Part shown: positions 63,834 to 64,000 of the stretch, piece by piece | Position numbering within the stretch: position 1 is the stretch's first letter | How the letters are laid out: each line of letters starts with the position of its first letter | Assembly: GCF_028198145.1 (NCBI RefSeq) | Contig: NZ_CP116338.1 | Location: 2,418,001 to 2,482,000 of the forward strand | Reading direction: 5' to 3' | Source of the DNA: Microbacterium sp. nov. GSS16 | GTDB lineage: Bacteria > Actinomycetota > Actinomycetes > Actinomycetales > Microbacteriaceae | Length of the DNA: 64,000 nt | Notes under the pieces: model-generated | Told to the model about the DNA's origin: nothing | Database searches by the model: none | The model's input: the letters and a program-made list of their open reading frames with translations, nothing else | Made by a program: the position numbers and the translations under genes

Positions 63834-64000
63834 TCAGCCGGGTGGACGGACGCCGAATGCCGCGAGGCGCGCGCCGAGGGCATCCGGCGTCCTGATGTGT
63901 TCGTATCCCCAGCGAGCGAATCGCCACCCGGTCACGCCGCGGATGTCGTCCTCACGCCGCTTCTCCGCCAGCACTGCCGTGTGTGCGTCAGGCGCGCTCC
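63834..64000 (-). CDS. C-terminal end of a hypothetical protein (endonuclease-like)
   Basis: Only the last 54 codons are in the window. The sequence ends with KRREDDIRGVTGWRFARWGY and RTPDALGARLAAFGVRPPG, then TGA. The block ED-IR-VTGWRFARW, followed by a leucine-rich final helix, is like the end of DUF559/Vsr-type endonuclease-like proteins that abound in Microbacteriaceae. The rest lies beyond the right edge, so this identity is tentative. Confidence 0.5.
   Translation of the reverse strand, partial: SAPDAHTAVLAEKRREDDIRGVTGWRFARWGYEHIRTPDALGARLAAFGVRPPG

Overview
The window is high-GC actinobacterial chromosome. Gene content and order (rnc-rpmF-DUF177-coaD-recG, ddl-gpsA-plsC-murA-leuD-leuC, gltX next to a ThrE-type exporter), frequent GTG/TTG starts and 4-nt start/stop overlaps suggest Microbacteriaceae, most likely Microbacterium or a close relative. 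This placement rests on protein family features and gene order read by eye, not on a search.

Bases 1-32366 are core chromosome. 1-4235 (minus) encodes RNase III (cut by the window edge), L32, a DUF177 protein, CoaD and RecG; RsmD diverges from recG. 4882-12819 holds ThiL, a DUF3515 lipoprotein and a minus-strand run for envelope precursors and leucine (Ddl, GpsA, PlsC-like acyltransferase, MurA, LeuD, LeuC). leuC is preceded by a 15-codon leader rich in Val and Leu. A TerC-family gene follows a probable yybP-ykoY manganese riboswitch. 14212-15893 is a sigma factor plus DUF4349 membrane protein operon. Two identical tRNA-Glu(CUC) genes flank an LLM oxidoreductase. Then come an MBL-fold protein, aminopeptidase N, an SDR, a trans-sulfuration PLP enzyme diverging from an Lrp/AsnC regulator, an APC permease, a frameshifted msrA, small redox/acetyltransferase/membrane genes, a pirin, a PRC-barrel protein and a membrane-anchored molybdopterin oxidoreductase.

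Bases 32367-57735 are an integrative, probably mobilizable element of about 25.4 kb in the 3' end of a tRNA-Gln(CUG) gene. A 37-bp direct repeat marks both ends (32367-32403 and 57699-57735); the intact tRNA is on the right, next to the excisionase-like and tyrosine integrase genes. A 23-bp sequence with two GGTCACC half sites lies just inside each end in the same orientation. The cargo is antiviral: an AbiEi/AbiEii pair and a complete type 2 BREX (Pgl) operon, pglW-pglX-pglY-pglZ-brxD-brxHI, whose six genes overlap by 4 to 8 nt and read leftward. A small HTH gene stands between pglW and a MobF relaxase-helicase. No type IV secretion or coupling protein is seen, so transfer would need a helper. 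The 810-bp gap between relaxase and integrase has two hairpins and eight 23-bp quasi-palindromes of shared design (55663-55999), the least explained structure in the window.

Bases 57774-64000 return to chromosome: a ThrE-type exporter translationally coupled to gltX, a methyltransferase, an MFS transporter coupled to a fumarylacetoacetate hydrolase family enzyme, and the end of a gene cut by the window edge.
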